Positions 63,785 to 64,000 of a DNA stretch of 64,000 nucleotides are shown in pieces. The notes under the pieces are model-generated. The model made no database searches and was not told where the DNA came from. It worked only from the letters and a program-made list of their open reading frames with translations. The DNA is from an uncultured Aquimarina sp. (lineage in GTDB: Bacteria > Bacteroidota > Bacteroidia > Flavobacteriales > Flavobacteriaceae): the NCBI RefSeq assembly GCF_947492405.1, contig NZ_CANLMP010000005.1, positions 248,001 to 312,000 on the forward strand. Reading direction: 5' to 3'. Each line of letters starts with the position of its first letter. Position 1 is the stretch's first letter. The translations under genes and the position numbers were made by a program.

Positions 63785-64000
63785 ATGAACAGAAGAGAAG
63801 CATTAAAAAACATAGGATTATCAGCAGGATACATTGCAGCTACTCCCGCAATACTTAGTCTATTACAAAGCTGTCAAAAAGAATATATACTGGACTGGAC
63901 ACCAGAACTTTTATCAATAGATGAAGGGAAAGCTTTAGAACAAATTGTTGATCTTATTATTCCAGAAACTGATATTCCAGGCGCAAAATCGTTGCATGTA
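63785..64000 (+). CDS. Gluconate 2-dehydrogenase subunit 3-like protein, truncated by window end
   Basis: The ATG at 63785 is 10 bases after the stop of the GMC gene; 72 codons are open to the window end. It begins MNRREALKNIGLSAGYIAAT, a twin-arginine signal, followed by a lipobox-like LQSC at about residues 27-30. Later comes IVDLIIPETDIPGAKSLHV, a hallmark of the gluconate 2-dehydrogenase subunit 3 family. It is likely the small partner that helps export or stabilise the GMC subunit. The remainder of the operon, perhaps including a cytochrome c, is not visible. Confidence 0.85.
   Translation, partial: MNRREALKNIGLSAGYIAATPAILSLLQSCQKEYILDWTPELLSIDEGKALEQIVDLIIPETDIPGAKSLHV

Overview
The window is AT-rich DNA from a Bacteroidota bacterium, most likely a marine Flavobacteriaceae member (an Aquimarina-like genome would fit; this is inference). 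The support is: giant signal-peptide proteins ending in type IX secretion system (T9SS) sorting domains, TAnnTTTG-type -7 boxes, no Shine-Dalgarno pattern, and Bacteroidota-style TPR/HTH regulators and GG-leader peptide. No rRNA, tRNA, CRISPR or transposase gene was seen.

Region 1 (1-55,900) is one long array of surface-protein genes. Seven genes encode T9SS-type proteins, all on the minus strand: a left-truncated gene (1-1611), LRR giants (1690-7632 and 23093-30688), a LamG/L-domain giant (13628-21097), two BspA-like giants (35678-44077 and 44237-50320), and two fibre-like proteins near the ends (7889-10801 and 52599-55877). That makes eight with the truncated one. Interleaved are five full-length membrane-anchored regulators (signal peptide, TPRs, one TM helix, coiled coil, C-terminal LuxR-type HTH) and one short regulator that has the TM and HTH but no TPR sensor.

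Most adhesin-type genes share one promoter layout: two direct repeats of a 7-bp GGTGTCA or GGTTGCA word (as read on the + strand), 10-11 bp apart, then 31-32 nt, then a -7 box, then a short leader with CCCCTTA just before the ATG. The repeat word changes along the array together with the nearest regulator type, which suggests local regulator-operator pairs. Three giants also share near-identical C-termini, 3' flanks and terminators. A 74-residue Ig-like repeat is present in 9, 5, 4, 3 and 2 copies in the five giants.

Region 2 (56,169-59,818) is a three-gene biotin-dependent acyl-CoA carboxylase operon (carrier, biotin carboxylase, carboxyltransferase; probably propionyl-CoA carboxylase), closed by a hairpin terminator.

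Region 3 (59,933-64,000) holds a GG-leader peptide gene, a small unknown membrane protein, a Tat-exported hydroxypyruvate-isomerase-like TIM barrel, and a GMC oxidoreductase followed by a truncated gluconate-2-dehydrogenase-subunit-3-like gene. The last three suggest periplasmic sugar oxidation.
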